Shown here one piece after another: positions 15,059 to 24,903 of a DNA stretch of 64,000 nt (its first letter is position 1; each line of letters starts with the position of its first letter). The notes below the pieces were generated by a model that did no database searches, was not told the origin of the DNA, and worked only from the letters and a program-made list of their open reading frames with translations. The position numbers and the translations under genes are program-made. The stretch lies in the NCBI RefSeq assembly GCF_003345525.1, contig NZ_QQNH01000006.1, forward strand, positions 1 to 64,000, written 5' to 3'. The stretch is from Pelagibacterium lacus (GTDB lineage: Bacteria; Pseudomonadota; Alphaproteobacteria; Rhizobiales; Devosiaceae).

Positions 15059-15562
15059 CTAATCGGCAGCGCGTGATCGCACCGCATGCCGCTGGCGGCG
15101 TTGATAGTGAAGCGCGACCAGCGTTCCAGCGACGAGTATGGCGAACAGCACGGCCATCGCTCCGCCATCGGTGAAGATCACCTGATGCATGATGCGGCCG
15201 GGCAGGAGCGTGAAAAGCCCCGCACCGATCAGCCCCCCGCCATAGACGGCAATCATGGTCGACCGGTGCGTCCTGACATCGCCGGCCCGGATGGCGCGCC
15301 ACCCGCCCCAGAGGCCGAACAGCGTCAGCAGCGAGAGCAAATGAATCGGGCTATAAGGACCCAGCACCCGGATTTCGCTGATGAAGAAGGATGAGGCCGA
15401 AACGCAAAGCATCAGGCCGATCCAGATCCGGCCCAGGGCCTTGTGCAGGGGCGTGCCCTTTTCCCAGAACAGCGACAGCGTTCCGATGATCAGGGCCAGC
15501 ACCGCGCAGGCGGCATGGATCTGGATGAAGACGGTCGCTTCGATGAGGGCGGTTGCATCCAT
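15059..15562 (-). CDS. DUF2306-like four-helix membrane protein
   Basis: 167 residues with about four membrane helices: HAACAVLALIIGTLSLFWEKG, ALGRIWIGLMLCVSASSFFI, IHLLSLLTLFGLWGGWRAI and a last pair around YGGGLIGAGLFTLLPGR. The conserved KGTPLHKALGRIW and HRSTMIAVYGG segments, with His near helix ends, recall the DUF2306 family of possibly heme-related membrane proteins; the function is unknown. GGAGAGCC precedes the ATG. It is divergent from a LytTR regulator 87 bp away, which likely controls it. Confidence 0.75.
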   Translation of the reverse strand: MDATALIEATVFIQIHAACAVLALIIGTLSLFWEKGTPLHKALGRIWIGLMLCVSASSFFISEIRVLGPYSPIHLLSLLTLFGLWGGWRAIRAGDVRTHRSTMIAVYGGGLIGAGLFTLLPGRIMHQVIFTDGGAMAVLFAILVAGTLVALHYQRRQRHAVRSRAAD

Positions 15563-15649
15563 GGGGGCTCTCCGGCATGACTTCGCAGACGTTCAATCGC
15601 GTGGACGCCGCCCCGGCAACACCCTCTACGCCAGCGACAGGATTGGTTC

Positions 15650-16429
15650 GTGAAGGAAACGCTTGTGCAATTGACGCTTCGCGAATTGCGCCGTGTGTAT
15701 TCCGACCCGCTCGCCCTTGCCGTCATGATCGGCGTCGGGGCCATGGCGGGGCTCACCGGCCCCTTCGGAACCTTTGCCTTGCTGCCGCTGGCGCCGCGCC
15801 TCCTCTATTGGCTGCTGATCGCGCTGGGCAGTTACGGGGCAGGTCTGGTGGGCGCAGTTCCCGCTTACGCGCGCCTGACCGCACGACATCCGCTCGCGCT
15901 GCGTATCCTCATCCTGGGGTTGGGCGCCTCGGTGCCGGTCACCCTCTATGTCATCGCGGTGAGCCTGTTGTTCTTTCCCGATCTGGGCCAGACGGGCATC
16001 GCGTTGCACGAGCTCTATCTCTATAATCTCGCCATAAGCCTCGGTCTGATGACGCTTCTCGAAGCGGTGGTGCGTCCCCGCCTTGCCGCAGGCGCGCTGC
16101 CGGAGGAGCCCACCTCCCCGCCCATCCTCGATCGTCTGCCGCAGGCCGTGCGCGGCAGGCTGACCCATATGTCCATGGCCGATCACTATGTCGAAGTGTT
16201 CACCGAACGCGGCAAGGCGCTGGTTCTGATGCGCCTGGCCGATGCCATCGCCGAAACGCGGGGCATCGACGGGTTGCAGATCCACCGGAGCCATTGGGTG
16301 GCGCTTGGCGCGGCGGCTGGCCTCGGCAGGGTGGACGGCCGCGCCGTCGTGAAGCTCAGGGACGGCACGGTGCTTCCCGTCTCACGCTCCCATCTGGCCG
16401 CTGCCCGGGCCGCATTCGGAAGCTCATGA
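15650..16429 (+). CDS. Membrane-bound LytTR transcription regulator
   Basis: 259 residues from a GTG at 15650 with AGGA eight bases upstream. Residues ~20-150 form four membrane helices (LALAVMIGVGAMAGL, LLPLAPRLLYWLLIALGSYGAG, ILILGLGASVPVTLYVIAVSLLFF, LYLYNLAISLGLMTLLEA). Residues ~160-255 are a LytTR DNA-binding domain: LTHMSMADHYVEVFTERGKALVLMRLADAI, GLQIHRSHWVA and LRDGTVLPVSRSH. It is therefore a one-component regulator tethered in the inner membrane. The gene diverges from the DUF2306 gene and ends against the infB terminator. Confidence 0.88.
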   Translation: MKETLVQLTLRELRRVYSDPLALAVMIGVGAMAGLTGPFGTFALLPLAPRLLYWLLIALGSYGAGLVGAVPAYARLTARHPLALRILILGLGASVPVTLYVIAVSLLFFPDLGQTGIALHELYLYNLAISLGLMTLLEAVVRPRLAAGALPEEPTSPPILDRLPQAVRGRLTHMSMADHYVEVFTERGKALVLMRLADAIAETRGIDGLQIHRSHWVALGAAAGLGRVDGRAVVKLRDGTVLPVSRSHLAAARAAFGSS

Positions 16430-16458
16430 AAAAGGCGCGGCCTTTGCGGTCCGCGCCT
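16429..16458 (-). terminator. Rho-independent terminator of the infB operon
   Basis: 8-bp stem AGGCGCGG/CCGCGCCT (16433-16440 with 16451-16458), followed on the minus strand by TTTTT. It overlaps the last base of the LytTR gene and lies 24 bp after the infB stop, so it closes the rimP-nusA-rnpM-infB operon. Confidence 0.85.
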
Positions 16459-16482
16459 GATGCTTTGACGAGAGGTCGCAGC

Positions 16483-19122
16483 CTACAACGAGCGCTGCAC
16501 CTTCTCCACGCGGTAGCATTCGATGACGTCCCCGGGGCGCATGTCCTCGTATTTCTCGAACGCCATGCCACATTCCTGGCCGGCCGGCACTTCCTTGACC
16601 TCGTCCTTGAAGCGCTTGAGGGTCGAGAGCTTGCCTTCGTGGATCACCACGTTGTCGCGGATGAGACGCACCCCGGCGCCACGTTCCACCATGCCCTCGG
16701 TGACCCGGCAGCCGGCGACCTTGCCGACCTTGGAGATGTTGAACACCTCGAGGATCTCGGCATTGCCGATGAAGGTCTCGCGCACTTCCGGCGCGAGCAT
16801 GCCGCTCATCACGCCCTTCACGTCGTCGATCAGGTCGTAGATGATGTTGTAGTAGCGGATCTCGATGCCTTCGCGATTGGCCAGTTCGGCGGCCTGCTTG
16901 TTGGCGCGCACGTTGAAGCCGATGATCACCGCCTTGGAGGCGGTGGCCAGGGTCACGTCGGATTCGGTGATCCCGCCCACGCCCGAATAGAGGATCTGCG
17001 CCGAGACCTCGTCGGTCGAGAGCTTGTTGAGCGCCGAGACGATCGCTTCCACCGAGCCCTGCACGTCGCCCTTGATGACCAGCGGGAACTTGGCGATGTC
17101 GCTGTCCTTGAGCTGCTTCATCATCTGCTCGAGCGAGGTCGCGCCGCCACCGGCCGACTTTTCGCGGATGACGCGCTGGCGGTATTCGGTGATCTCGCGG
17201 GCCCGAGCCTCGTTCTCGACCACGGCGAAGCGGTCGCCGGCATCGGGGACGCCCGAGAAGCCCAGCACCTCGACCGGGGTCGAGGGACCGGCGGCCTTGA
17301 CCTGCTCACCCTTGTCGTCGATCAGGGCGCGGACCTTGGCCCATTCATTGCCCGCCACCACGATGTCACCGACGCTCAGCGTACCGCGCTGCACGAGGAC
17401 GGTCGCCACGGCGCCACGACCCTTGTCGAGCTTGGATTCGATCACGAGGCCCTGGGCCGAGCCCTTTTCCGGCGCCTTGAGCTCAAGCACTTCGGCCTGC
17501 AGCAGCACCGCTTCGAGCAGCCCGTCGAGATTGATCTTCTTGAGCGCCGAGACTTCCACGTCCAGCACGTCGCCGCCCATGGATTCCACGAACACCTCGT
17601 GCTGGAGCAGGTCGGTGCGCACCTTGGTGGGGTCGGCGGCGGGCTTGTCGATCTTGTTGATCGCCACGATGATCGGAACCCCGGCCGCCTTGGCGTGCTT
17701 GATCGATTCCACCGTCTGCGGCATCACCGCATCGTCCGCCGCCACCACCAGGATGGCGATGTCGGTGGCCTGGGCGCCGCGGGCCCGCATGGCGGTGAAC
17801 GCCTCGTGGCCCGGAGTGTCGAGGAAGGTGATCTTCTGGCCGTTCTTTTCCACCTGATAAGCGCCGATATGCTGGGTGATGCCACCCGCTTCGGTCGAGA
17901 CCACATTGGCCTCGCGCAGCGCGTCGAGCAGGCTGGTCTTGCCGTGGTCGACATGGCCCATGATGGTGACGACCGGCGGGCGGGCGACCAGGTCGCCTGC
18001 ATCGTCCTTGGCCACGTCGTCGAACAGGCCTTCTTCCACGTCGCTCTCGGCCACGCGCTTCACCGTATGGCCCATTTCGGTGGCCACCAGCTCGGCGGTG
18101 TCGGCGTCGATCACGTCATTGATCTTGAGCATCTGCCCCTGGGCCATCAGCAGCTTGATGACGTCGACGGCACGCTCGGACATGCGGTTGGCCAGTTCGG
18201 CCACCGTGATCGCCTCGGGGATGATCACCTCGCGGCTGAGCTTGGGCTGGGCCGCCTTCTGGGTCTTGCCCATCTTCTTGTTCTGGCGCCGGCGCATGGC
18301 CGCGAGCGAGGGCCCGCGCTGGTCGTTGTCGTCCAGCGCCGAATTGACGTTGAGCCGGCCGCGCGAGCTGTTGTCGCGCCGGGTCGGGGTGGCGCTGGGC
18401 TTGGGGGCGGCGGAGCGCTTGGCGCGCTCGAGCTCGTCCTTGTCGACAAGCGCCTTGGGGGCCGGCGCGGCGCGGCGGCGCACGCGATCGTCCTCGCCTT
18501 CACCCGGCGGGGGCGGGGGCGGCATATTGGGCTGGGCAGCGCGCGGCGAGGGCTTGGCCTGCGGCTTGGGACGGGCCTGGCCGGCGCGGACCGGCACGAT
18601 GGAATCGAGCTCGTCGCGAACCTTTTCGGCTTCGGCTTCCTCGGTCTTCTTGGCCTCTTCCTCGGCGGCGCGGCGTTCGATTTCGTCGCGCTCGGCCTTA
18701 CGGCGGGCGTCGATCTCGGCGAAGCGGCGCTCTTCCTCCTCGGCCTTGATGCGGTCTTCCTCGGCGCGGGCCGCCGCTTCGCGCAAGGCGCGTTCGCGGG
18801 CCTGGTTCTCGCTCTGGGTCAGGCTGCCGGCCGGCGCGCCCGAATGGCGCGGGCTGGCCGATTGCGGCCTGCCGCCGCCCGGACGCTGGCCTCCGGGGCG
18901 CTGGCCGCCCGGCTGCGGGCGGCCGCCACCGGCCGGTGCGGCGCCCGAACCCTGCGGCCCGGCGCCGCCCGGCGCGCCGACCCGGCGGGTGCGCTTTTCA
19001 ACAACCACGGTACGTGAGGACCGCGACATGCCGGGCCGTGCGCCGAGATTGGGCGCGCCCTTGAGGGTCAGGGTCTTTTTCCCCGGGCCCTGATTGTCGC
19101 TGGTCTTGTCCTTATCGGTCAT
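16483..19122 (-). CDS. infB: Translation initiation factor IF-2
   Basis: 879 residues from the ATG at 19120-19122 ([12 protein letters not shown]). IF-2 is the GTPase that delivers initiator tRNA to the small subunit and promotes joining of subunits. The first ~310 residues are a long, charged, low-complexity region (Gly/Pro/Gln-rich, then an Arg/Glu/Ala-rich coiled coil), typical of alphaproteobacteria. The G domain has GHVDHGKTS (~residues 388-396), DTPGHEAF and NKIDKP. Domains II, III and the tRNA-binding C-terminus ([20 protein letters not shown]) follow. The start overlaps the rnpM stop (ATGA). rbfA and truB, which often follow, are absent; a terminator and a reverse-facing gene lie there instead. 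Confidence 0.97.
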   Translation of the reverse strand: MTDKDKTSDNQGPGKKTLTLKGAPNLGARPGMSRSSRTVVVEKRTRRVGAPGGAGPQGSGAAPAGGGRPQPGGQRPGGQRPGGGRPQSASPRHSGAPAGSLTQSENQARERALREAAARAEEDRIKAEEEERRFAEIDARRKAERDEIERRAAEEEAKKTEEAEAEKVRDELDSIVPVRAGQARPKPQAKPSPRAAQPNMPPPPPPGEGEDDRVRRRAAPAPKALVDKDELERAKRSAAPKPSATPTRRDNSSRGRLNVNSALDDNDQRGPSLAAMRRRQNKKMGKTQKAAQPKLSREVIIPEAITVAELANRMSERAVDVIKLLMAQGQMLKINDVIDADTAELVATEMGHTVKRVAESDVEEGLFDDVAKDDAGDLVARPPVVTIMGHVDHGKTSLLDALREANVVSTEAGGITQHIGAYQVEKNGQKITFLDTPGHEAFTAMRARGAQATDIAILVVAADDAVMPQTVESIKHAKAAGVPIIVAINKIDKPAADPTKVRTDLLQHEVFVESMGGDVLDVEVSALKKINLDGLLEAVLLQAEVLELKAPEKGSAQGLVIESKLDKGRGAVATVLVQRGTLSVGDIVVAGNEWAKVRALIDDKGEQVKAAGPSTPVEVLGFSGVPDAGDRFAVVENEARAREITEYRQRVIREKSAGGGATSLEQMMKQLKDSDIAKFPLVIKGDVQGSVEAIVSALNKLSTDEVSAQILYSGVGGITESDVTLATASKAVIIGFNVRANKQAAELANREGIEIRYYNIIYDLIDDVKGVMSGMLAPEVRETFIGNAEILEVFNISKVGKVAGCRVTEGMVERGAGVRLIRDNVVIHEGKLSTLKRFKDEVKEVPAGQECGMAFEKYEDMRPGDVIECYRVEKVQRSL

Positions 19123-19742
19123 ATGGTGCCGTCTTCTTCTCTGTCTGTGGCGAGAAAAGCGCTGAGCCGATGGGCCCGCTCTATCGCCGAATTTGCCGCC
19201 GCGCCGGAGGTCAGCGCAGCGTGTATCACATTTTCGAGCCCCAATGCCAAACCCAATTGGGCCGACGAAAGAGATTCGATATGGGGCAGCTTCTCCTCGC
19301 CGAAACCGCGCCGCATCGACTGCAACATCTTGCGGCGCCCGTCCGGCGCCGCGTCGCGCGCCGTGATGAGGGCCCCGGCCCGCCCCGTCTCGAGAAGGCC
19401 GGCGACCTTGGCCGCGCCAGTCACGAGAATGCCGGCCTTGCGCGCCAGGCCCAGAGCGCCGCTGAGGCGCTGTTCTAACCGGGACCGGACCATTTGTGCA
19501 AGGTCGGGCGGCACCTTGACGTTTTCCTTGAGGCTGCGGGCGAAAACCTTCCGCTTCACCGCCTCTTCCACCGCCTGCTGCGAGCAGGTGATCCAGACCC
19601 CCCGGCCCGGGGCCTTGCCGTCCACATCGGGCAGGATGTCTCCCTCGGGCGAAACCGCGAAGCGGATGAGTTCGGAAGCGGGACGCTCTTCCCGCGTCAG
19701 CGCACACATCCTTTGAACTTGCTTTGCGCGGCCCAAGGCCAA
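19119..19742 (-). CDS. YlxR/RnpM-type RNA-binding protein fused to an L7Ae-like domain
   Basis: 207 residues, two domains. Residues ~10-85 are a YlxR (DUF448) domain: [20 protein letters not shown], the GRGVWITCS loop and a basic helix [12 protein letters not shown]. Residues ~90-190 are an L7Ae/L30e-like fold, [17 protein letters not shown] ... [14 protein letters not shown]. YlxR binds the RNA of RNase P in Bacillus (RnpM). The two-domain form is common in alphaproteobacteria, in the nusA-infB operon as here. The start is uncertain: TTG at 19742 abuts an AGAGGG, so the next in-frame TTG at 19736 has better spacing. Confidence 0.9.
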   Translation of the reverse strand: MALGRAKQVQRMCALTREERPASELIRFAVSPEGDILPDVDGKAPGRGVWITCSQQAVEEAVKRKVFARSLKENVKVPPDLAQMVRSRLEQRLSGALGLARKAGILVTGAAKVAGLLETGRAGALITARDAAPDGRRKMLQSMRRGFGEEKLPHIESLSSAQLGLALGLENVIHAALTSGAAANSAIERAHRLSAFLATDREEDGTI

Positions 19743-19843
19743 TCCCTCTTCATGCTGTCGCGGGCGCGATGGGCCCGCGGCACCGTCAAACTCTCACCGG
19801 GGCCACCGGTCGGGCGGCCCCGTTCATCCTTTAGGCGGCGGCC

Positions 19844-21451
19844 TCAGCCGGCGATCTCGGCCTCGGCTTCCTCGCCTTGCGCCTCTTCCGCCTGCGGCAG
19901 GTCGTCCTCGGTGATCCAGCCCGCCTTGAGCCGGGCCGCCATGATCATGTCCTCGGCCTCTTCGCGGCTGAGCGGATAGGCCGAGAGCGTGCCGTCATAA
20001 CGCTTGGTCTCGCCGTCCTTGCGCTCGGACCAGCCGATGAGGTCGTCGGCGACGCAGCCGGCGAAATCCTCGACCGTCTTGATGTCGTCCTTGCCCAGCG
20101 CCACCAGCATGGCGGCGGAAAGGCCCGGAATGTCGTAGAGCGCGTCCTCGACCCCGAGCTTCTGCCGCTCCTCGTCCAGTTCGCGTTCGCGCGCGTCGAG
20201 ATATTCGGTGGCGCGGTTCTGGATCTCCCCGGCCGTCTCCTCGTCGAAGCCGCCGATCGAGGCGATTTCCGAGAGATCGACATAGGCCAGCTCCTCGATC
20301 GAGGAGAAGCCTTCCGAGGCCAAAAGCTGGGCCACCATCTCGTCCACGTCCAGCGCGTCCATGAACAGGGCCGAGCGTTCGGTGAATTCCTTCTGCCGGC
20401 GCTCGCTCTCTTCCTGTTCGGTCAGGATGTCGATATCCCAGCCCAGAAGCTGGCTGGCGAGACGCACATTCTGGCCGCGGCGGCCGATGGCGAGCGAGAG
20501 CTGCTCGTCGGGAACCACCACTTCGACCCGCTCGGCCTGCTCGTCGAGCACCACCTTGGCGACGTCGGCCGGCTGGAGCGCCGAGACGACCAGATCTGCT
20601 ATATTGTTCGTCCAGGGGATAATATCAATCTTTTCGCCCTGCAATTCTCCCACGACCGCCTGCACGCGGCTGCCGCGCATGCCCACGCAGGCGCCGACCG
20701 GATCGATCGAGGAGTCCGAGGAGGTCACGGCGATCTTGGCGCGGCTGCCCGGATCGCGGGCGATGGAGCGGATGGTGATGATGCCGTCGTAGATTTCCGG
20801 CACTTCCTGGGCGAACAGCTTAGCCATGAATTGCGGATGGGTGCGCGAGAGGAAGATCTGCGGCCCGCGCTGCTCGCGCCGTACGTCATAGATATAGGCG
20901 CGCACGCGATCTCCATAGCGGAACTGCTCGCGCGGGATCAGTTCGTCGCGGCGGATGATGGCTTCGCCCCGGCCCAGATCGACGATCACATTGCCATATT
21001 CGACGCGCTTGACCGAGCCGTTGACGATCTCGCCGACCCGATCGGCATATTCCTCATACATGCGGTCGCGCTCGGCATCGCGCACCTTCTGCACGATCAC
21101 CTGCTTGGCCGACTGGGCGGCGATGCGGCCGAACTCGATGGGGGGCAGCGGCTCGGTGACGTAGTCGCCCAGCTTGGCGGCGGAATTCTTGCCGATGGCT
21201 TCCTTCAGGGAAATCTGCCGGCCATATTCCTCGACCCGCTCCACCACTTCGAGCAGGCGCCACAGGCGCAGTTCGCCGGTGCGCGGGTTGATCTCGGCCT
21301 TGACCTCGGTTTCGGCGCCATAGCGGGCCTTGGCGGCGCGCTGGATGGCTTCCTCCATCGCCTCGATCACGATCATGCGGTCGATGGATTTTTCCCGCGC
21401 CACCGCATCCGCGATCTGCAAAAGTTCCAGTCTGTTGGCTGAAACGGCCAT
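19844..21451 (-). CDS. nusA: Transcription termination/antitermination factor NusA
   Basis: 535 residues from the ATG at 21449-21451 (MAVSANRLELLQIADAVAREK), with AGGAG upstream. It binds RNA polymerase and modulates pausing, termination and antitermination. Domains in order: N-terminal polymerase-binding domain (1-~125), S1 (~130-205, VGEIVNGSVKRVEYGNVIVDLG), KH1 and KH2 (~210-345, VGACVGMRGSRVQAVVGEL and SLAIGRRGQNVRLASQLLGWDI), then two acidic C-terminal repeats with helix-hairpin-helix character (SEGFSSIEELAYVD, IPGLSAAMLVALGKDDIKTVEDF). An acidic tail ends the protein. Ten bases separate it from rimP upstream. Confidence 0.97.
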   Translation of the reverse strand: MAVSANRLELLQIADAVAREKSIDRMIVIEAMEEAIQRAAKARYGAETEVKAEINPRTGELRLWRLLEVVERVEEYGRQISLKEAIGKNSAAKLGDYVTEPLPPIEFGRIAAQSAKQVIVQKVRDAERDRMYEEYADRVGEIVNGSVKRVEYGNVIVDLGRGEAIIRRDELIPREQFRYGDRVRAYIYDVRREQRGPQIFLSRTHPQFMAKLFAQEVPEIYDGIITIRSIARDPGSRAKIAVTSSDSSIDPVGACVGMRGSRVQAVVGELQGEKIDIIPWTNNIADLVVSALQPADVAKVVLDEQAERVEVVVPDEQLSLAIGRRGQNVRLASQLLGWDIDILTEQEESERRQKEFTERSALFMDALDVDEMVAQLLASEGFSSIEELAYVDLSEIASIGGFDEETAGEIQNRATEYLDARERELDEERQKLGVEDALYDIPGLSAAMLVALGKDDIKTVEDFAGCVADDLIGWSERKDGETKRYDGTLSAYPLSREEAEDMIMAARLKAGWITEDDLPQAEEAQGEEAEAEIAG

Positions 21452-21461
21452 CTGTGGTCTC

Positions 21462-22082
21462 CTAATTGCGCTCTTCGGCGTCGGGGCCGTCGGTTTCGTC
21501 GGTGTAGATGGTTTCGACATCCTCGTCGGAGTCGTCGTAATCGGGATCGTCCGCCTGGCGCTGGCGGGCCTCCTCGAGCAGCTTGTCGGTCATCACCAGC
21601 TTGGCATCGGCCAGAAGCGCCAGCGGCAGAGTGTGCACCGGCTCGGTGCCGGCCGGGGCGTCGGGCAGGCGGATGGAGAAGGTCTCCTCGTCGGCGCCCA
21701 CGATCTCACCGCGAAAGCGCCGCCGGCCATCCACCATGTCGGAGAGTTCGACCTTGGCCTCGTGCCCGGCCCAGGCCGCGAAATCGCGGGCCCGCACCAG
21801 GGGGCGGTCGATGCCGGGGGAGGAGATTTCGAGGTGATATTCCCGGTCGATCGGGTCTTCGAGATCGAGGATCGGGTTGAGGTCGTTATGGAGCTTTTCG
21901 CAATCGTCGATGGTGAAGCGCCCGGTCTCGTCCTCGGCCATGATCTGCAAGGTGCAGCCATTGTCATTGGTGACGCGGATGCGCACCAGATCATAGCCCA
22001 GGGACTGGGCCACGGGCTCGACGATCCCCGCGATGCGGGCTTCGAGGGCGGATTCGCGAATATAGCGTCTGGTATGGGCCAT
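21462..22082 (-). CDS. rimP: Ribosome maturation factor RimP
   Basis: 206 residues. RimP helps assemble the 30S subunit. The N-terminal alpha-beta domain (ALEARIAGIVEPVAQSLGYDLVRIRV ... GRFTIDDCEKLHNDLNPILDLEDPI) carries the signature YHLEISSPGIDRPL near residue 85, and an Sm-like C-terminal domain follows (DFAAWAGHEAKVELSDMVDGRRRFRGEIVG). The last ~35 residues are a strongly acidic extension beyond the E. coli length, usual for this order. First gene of the leftward rimP-nusA-rnpM-infB operon, with a promoter predicted at 22155-22185. Confidence 0.96.
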   Translation of the reverse strand: MAHTRRYIRESALEARIAGIVEPVAQSLGYDLVRIRVTNDNGCTLQIMAEDETGRFTIDDCEKLHNDLNPILDLEDPIDREYHLEISSPGIDRPLVRARDFAAWAGHEAKVELSDMVDGRRRFRGEIVGADEETFSIRLPDAPAGTEPVHTLPLALLADAKLVMTDKLLEEARQRQADDPDYDDSDEDVETIYTDETDGPDAEERN

Positions 22083-22154
22083 GCGGTGTCTTGATCAATA
22101 AAAAAGAGCGGGGCCGGTTGGCACCCACTCTCTCATTTTCCGAGATTGTTGGCG

Positions 22155-22185
22155 ATTATATAGCGCGCAAGCCGGGAAAAGGCAA
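22155..22185 (-). promoter_or_regulatory. Predicted promoter of the rimP-nusA-infB operon
   Basis: On the minus strand a perfect TATAAT (22155-22160) lies about 70 bp before the rimP ATG. A TTGCCT (22180-22185) is upstream with a 19-bp spacer, a little long. It lies immediately after the hicB stop, so the operon starts independently of the toxin-antitoxin pair. Confidence 0.6.
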
Positions 22186-22194
22186 GGTCCGCTC

Positions 22195-22533
22195 TCAGGA
22201 CGCCTTGGCGGCTTCGGCGAGGGTCTGGGCCACCCATTCATTGAGGCTCTTGTTCTCGGCCGCCGCCGCCGCCACGGCCGCTTCATGCAGGGACGGATCG
22301 AGGCGGACGTTGAACCGTCCCGAAAACTGCCGGAAGGGCGCTATGCCCTTTTCGGCGCAGACCTCCAGATAGGTCCCGAGCGACAGGCGCCCTTCTTCCC
22401 GCAGGGCATCGACGCTGGCTGCATAGAAATCGGCGCCGCCGGACAGGCCGAGAAATTCGCCACGCAACAGGCCCAGGTCCGGGTCGAAGGTCACCAGCGC
22501 CTTGTGCCCGTCGATCTCGATGATGTTTTTCAT
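22195..22533 (-). CDS. hicB: HicB family antitoxin
   Basis: 112 residues from the ATG at 22531-22533 (MKNIIEIDGHKALVTFDPD). The N-terminal half is the partly degraded RNase H-like HicB fold (GLLRGEFLGLSGGADFYAASVDALREEGRLSLGTYLEVCAEKG), the C-terminal half a ribbon-helix-helix DNA-binding domain (GRFNVRLDPSLHEAAVAAAAAENKSLNEWV). It should neutralise the HicA product and repress the pair. The ATG overlaps the hicA stop (ATGA). The pair sits between trmB and rimP, two genes that are neighbours in many relatives, so it looks inserted. Confidence 0.85.
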   Translation of the reverse strand: MKNIIEIDGHKALVTFDPDLGLLRGEFLGLSGGADFYAASVDALREEGRLSLGTYLEVCAEKGIAPFRQFSGRFNVRLDPSLHEAAVAAAAAENKSLNEWVAQTLAEAAKAS

Positions 22534-22784
22534 GGTGTCACTCCATGGCTTTCGAGCCATTTCCGCATACTGGCCACTGCGCCCTTGTCGGTGTCGGGGG
22601 AAGGATGGGGCCGGTGAAAAATGCGCACATCGTCAAAAAGCACCACGGCGATCCGCGATCCTTCGCGCTCGGAAATCTCAGCCCCCAGGGCGATCAGCAA
22701 CGCCTCGATCTCGGCCCATCGGATCGATCCGCTGACGGGACGGGCAAAGATCCGCTGCAGGGTCGCCTCGTGCTTTCGCTTCAT
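22530..22784 (-). CDS. hicA: HicA family mRNA-interferase toxin
   Basis: 84 residues, a double-stranded-RNA-binding-like fold expected to cleave mRNA or tmRNA when free of HicB. Recognisable segments are RWAEIEALLIALGAEISEREGSRIAVVLFDD and FHRPHPSPDTDKGAVASMRKWLESHGV. The GSH motif that holds the catalytic His in classical HicA reads GSR, while the later FHRPHP is kept. That is usual for this subfamily, so the catalytic residue may be one of the latter His residues. First gene of the leftward hicA-hicB pair. Confidence 0.85.
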   Translation of the reverse strand: MKRKHEATLQRIFARPVSGSIRWAEIEALLIALGAEISEREGSRIAVVLFDDVRIFHRPHPSPDTDKGAVASMRKWLESHGVTP

Positions 22785-22821
22785 GCATCATGGTACCATA
22801 TGGCGATACCACGAGCAATCA

Positions 22822-23520
22822 TCAAGCCCGGCGCAGGAACTCCAAGTAAAAGCTCTGCATCCGGCCTTGCCGCCGCGCCTTTTCTTCGTAGCGAGTGGGT
22901 TGCCAGCCGGGATAGGGCGCGTGCCAGGCGCCCGGCGCCTGAACCGGCCACGAAAAATCCTCGCTGCGCAGGATGTGGGCCAGGGTCCAGTTGGCATAGT
23001 CCTCGATATCGGTGGCAAAGCGGAAGCGGCCGTCCGGCTTCAGCACCCGGGCGAATTCGGCCAGCACCGGAAACTGGATCAGCCGCCGCTTGTGGTGGCG
23101 CGGCTTGGGCCAGGGGTCGGGATAGAGCACGTAAAACCGGTCGACCGAGGCGTCGGGCATCACGGCCAGGAGCTTGATGACGTCATCGGGAAAAAGGCGG
23201 ATATTGCCGATCGCCTCGGCGTCGATGGTTTCGAGCAGCTTGCCGATGCCGCCAGTGAACACCTCGCAGCCGATAAACCCATCCTCTGGGTTTTCCCGCG
23301 CCATGCGCGAAATATGCTCGCCCCCGCCATAGCCGATCTCGAGATGGATATGGCGCGCCGCGGGAAACAGAATCCCCGGATCGACCGGCGCGGAAATATC
23401 CACCGAGAGCTCGGGCAGCAGCGTTTCGAACAGCGCCCTCTGGCCCTTGTGCAGCTTCTTGCCGGAGCGGCGGCCGAAAAAGGCGCGCGGGCCCTTGGGG
23501 TCCTGCGGAATGGGTTTCAA
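22822..23520 (-). CDS. trmB: tRNA (guanine-N7-)-methyltransferase
   Basis: 232 residues, cytosolic SAM-dependent enzyme that methylates G46 in the tRNA variable loop. An N-terminal basic arm RAFFGRRSGKKLHKGQR leads into the Rossmann fold: HLEIGYGGGEHI is the SAM-binding loop, FIGCEVFTGGIGKLL the acidic strand, and YVLYPDPWPKPRHHKRRLIQ the catalytic PDPWPK..H.KRR signature. The normal length is preserved. It follows metK on the same strand, separated by a terminator hairpin, as is usual in this order. Confidence 0.96.
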   Translation of the reverse strand: MKPIPQDPKGPRAFFGRRSGKKLHKGQRALFETLLPELSVDISAPVDPGILFPAARHIHLEIGYGGGEHISRMARENPEDGFIGCEVFTGGIGKLLETIDAEAIGNIRLFPDDVIKLLAVMPDASVDRFYVLYPDPWPKPRHHKRRLIQFPVLAEFARVLKPDGRFRFATDIEDYANWTLAHILRSEDFSWPVQAPGAWHAPYPGWQPTRYEEKARRQGRMQSFYLEFLRRA

Positions 23521-23540
23521 ACTGGATACCTCGACAAAAC

Positions 23541-23570
23541 AAAAGCGCGGCAGGGCTGCGCCGCGCTTTT
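23541..23570. terminator. Rho-independent terminator between metK and trmB
   Basis: Perfect 11-bp stem AAAAGCGCGGC/GCCGCGCTTTT (23541-23551/23560-23570) with an eight-base loop. It ends in Ts on both strands. It lies after the metK stop and just before the trmB ATG, so trmB probably needs read-through or its own promoter. Confidence 0.85.
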
Positions 23571-23597
23571 ATGGCCATCGCCGCCGATGGGCAAGGC

Positions 23598-24767
<1,170 letters not shown>

Positions 24768-24860
24768 GTTAAACCTCATTTCTAAAGCGGCGAGGGCGCA
24801 CGCGGTAGTGCGCGTGCATGGAGACCCATGCACTTTCAGCTCCGCTTGTCGCAGGTTCGC
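24768..24860 (-). promoter_or_regulatory. Structured 5' leader of metK
   Basis: On the minus strand two strong hairpins lie next to each other: GTGCATGG/CCATGCAC with a GTCT loop, and GCACGCG/CGCGTGC. They share a GCAC, so they cannot both form completely. Flanking AAGCGG and CCGCTT can close the whole region, with the second arm only a few bases from the ATGAGG ribosome site. This could be a cis-acting RNA switch. I could not match it to SAM-II, SAM/SAH or other named riboswitches. Confidence 0.4.
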
Positions 24861-24878
24861 GGCCGGAATGCAAGGTGG

Positions 24879-24898
24879 ACATAAAGAAGTCTTTATGT
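24879..24898. promoter_or_regulatory. Inverted-repeat operator upstream of metK
   Basis: ACATAAAGA (24879-24887) and TCTTTATGT (24890-24898) are perfect complements across two bases. On the metK strand it ends five bases before a TTGCAT that can serve as -35. The same half-site, GGACATAAAGAA, occurs upstream of ahcY at 51726-51737. A SAM-cycle regulator such as SahR (ArsR family) or MetR is the likely binder; the identity is inference. Confidence 0.65.
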
Positions 24899-24903
24899 GG
24901 CGA

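Noticed and set aside
16294-19017. 907-codon plus-strand frame over infB
   Set aside because: Antisense shadow of infB; low-complexity composition and no ribosome site or domain.
19745-19810. Hairpins between nusA and the YlxR gene as a terminator
   Set aside because: GC-rich imperfect stems (GCGGGC/GCCCGC and CGGGGCC/GGCCCCG) without a T run, inside an operon.
24768-24860. metK leader as a SAM-II or SAM/SAH riboswitch
   Set aside because: The conserved cores of those classes could not be found by eye; kept only as an unclassified structured leader.
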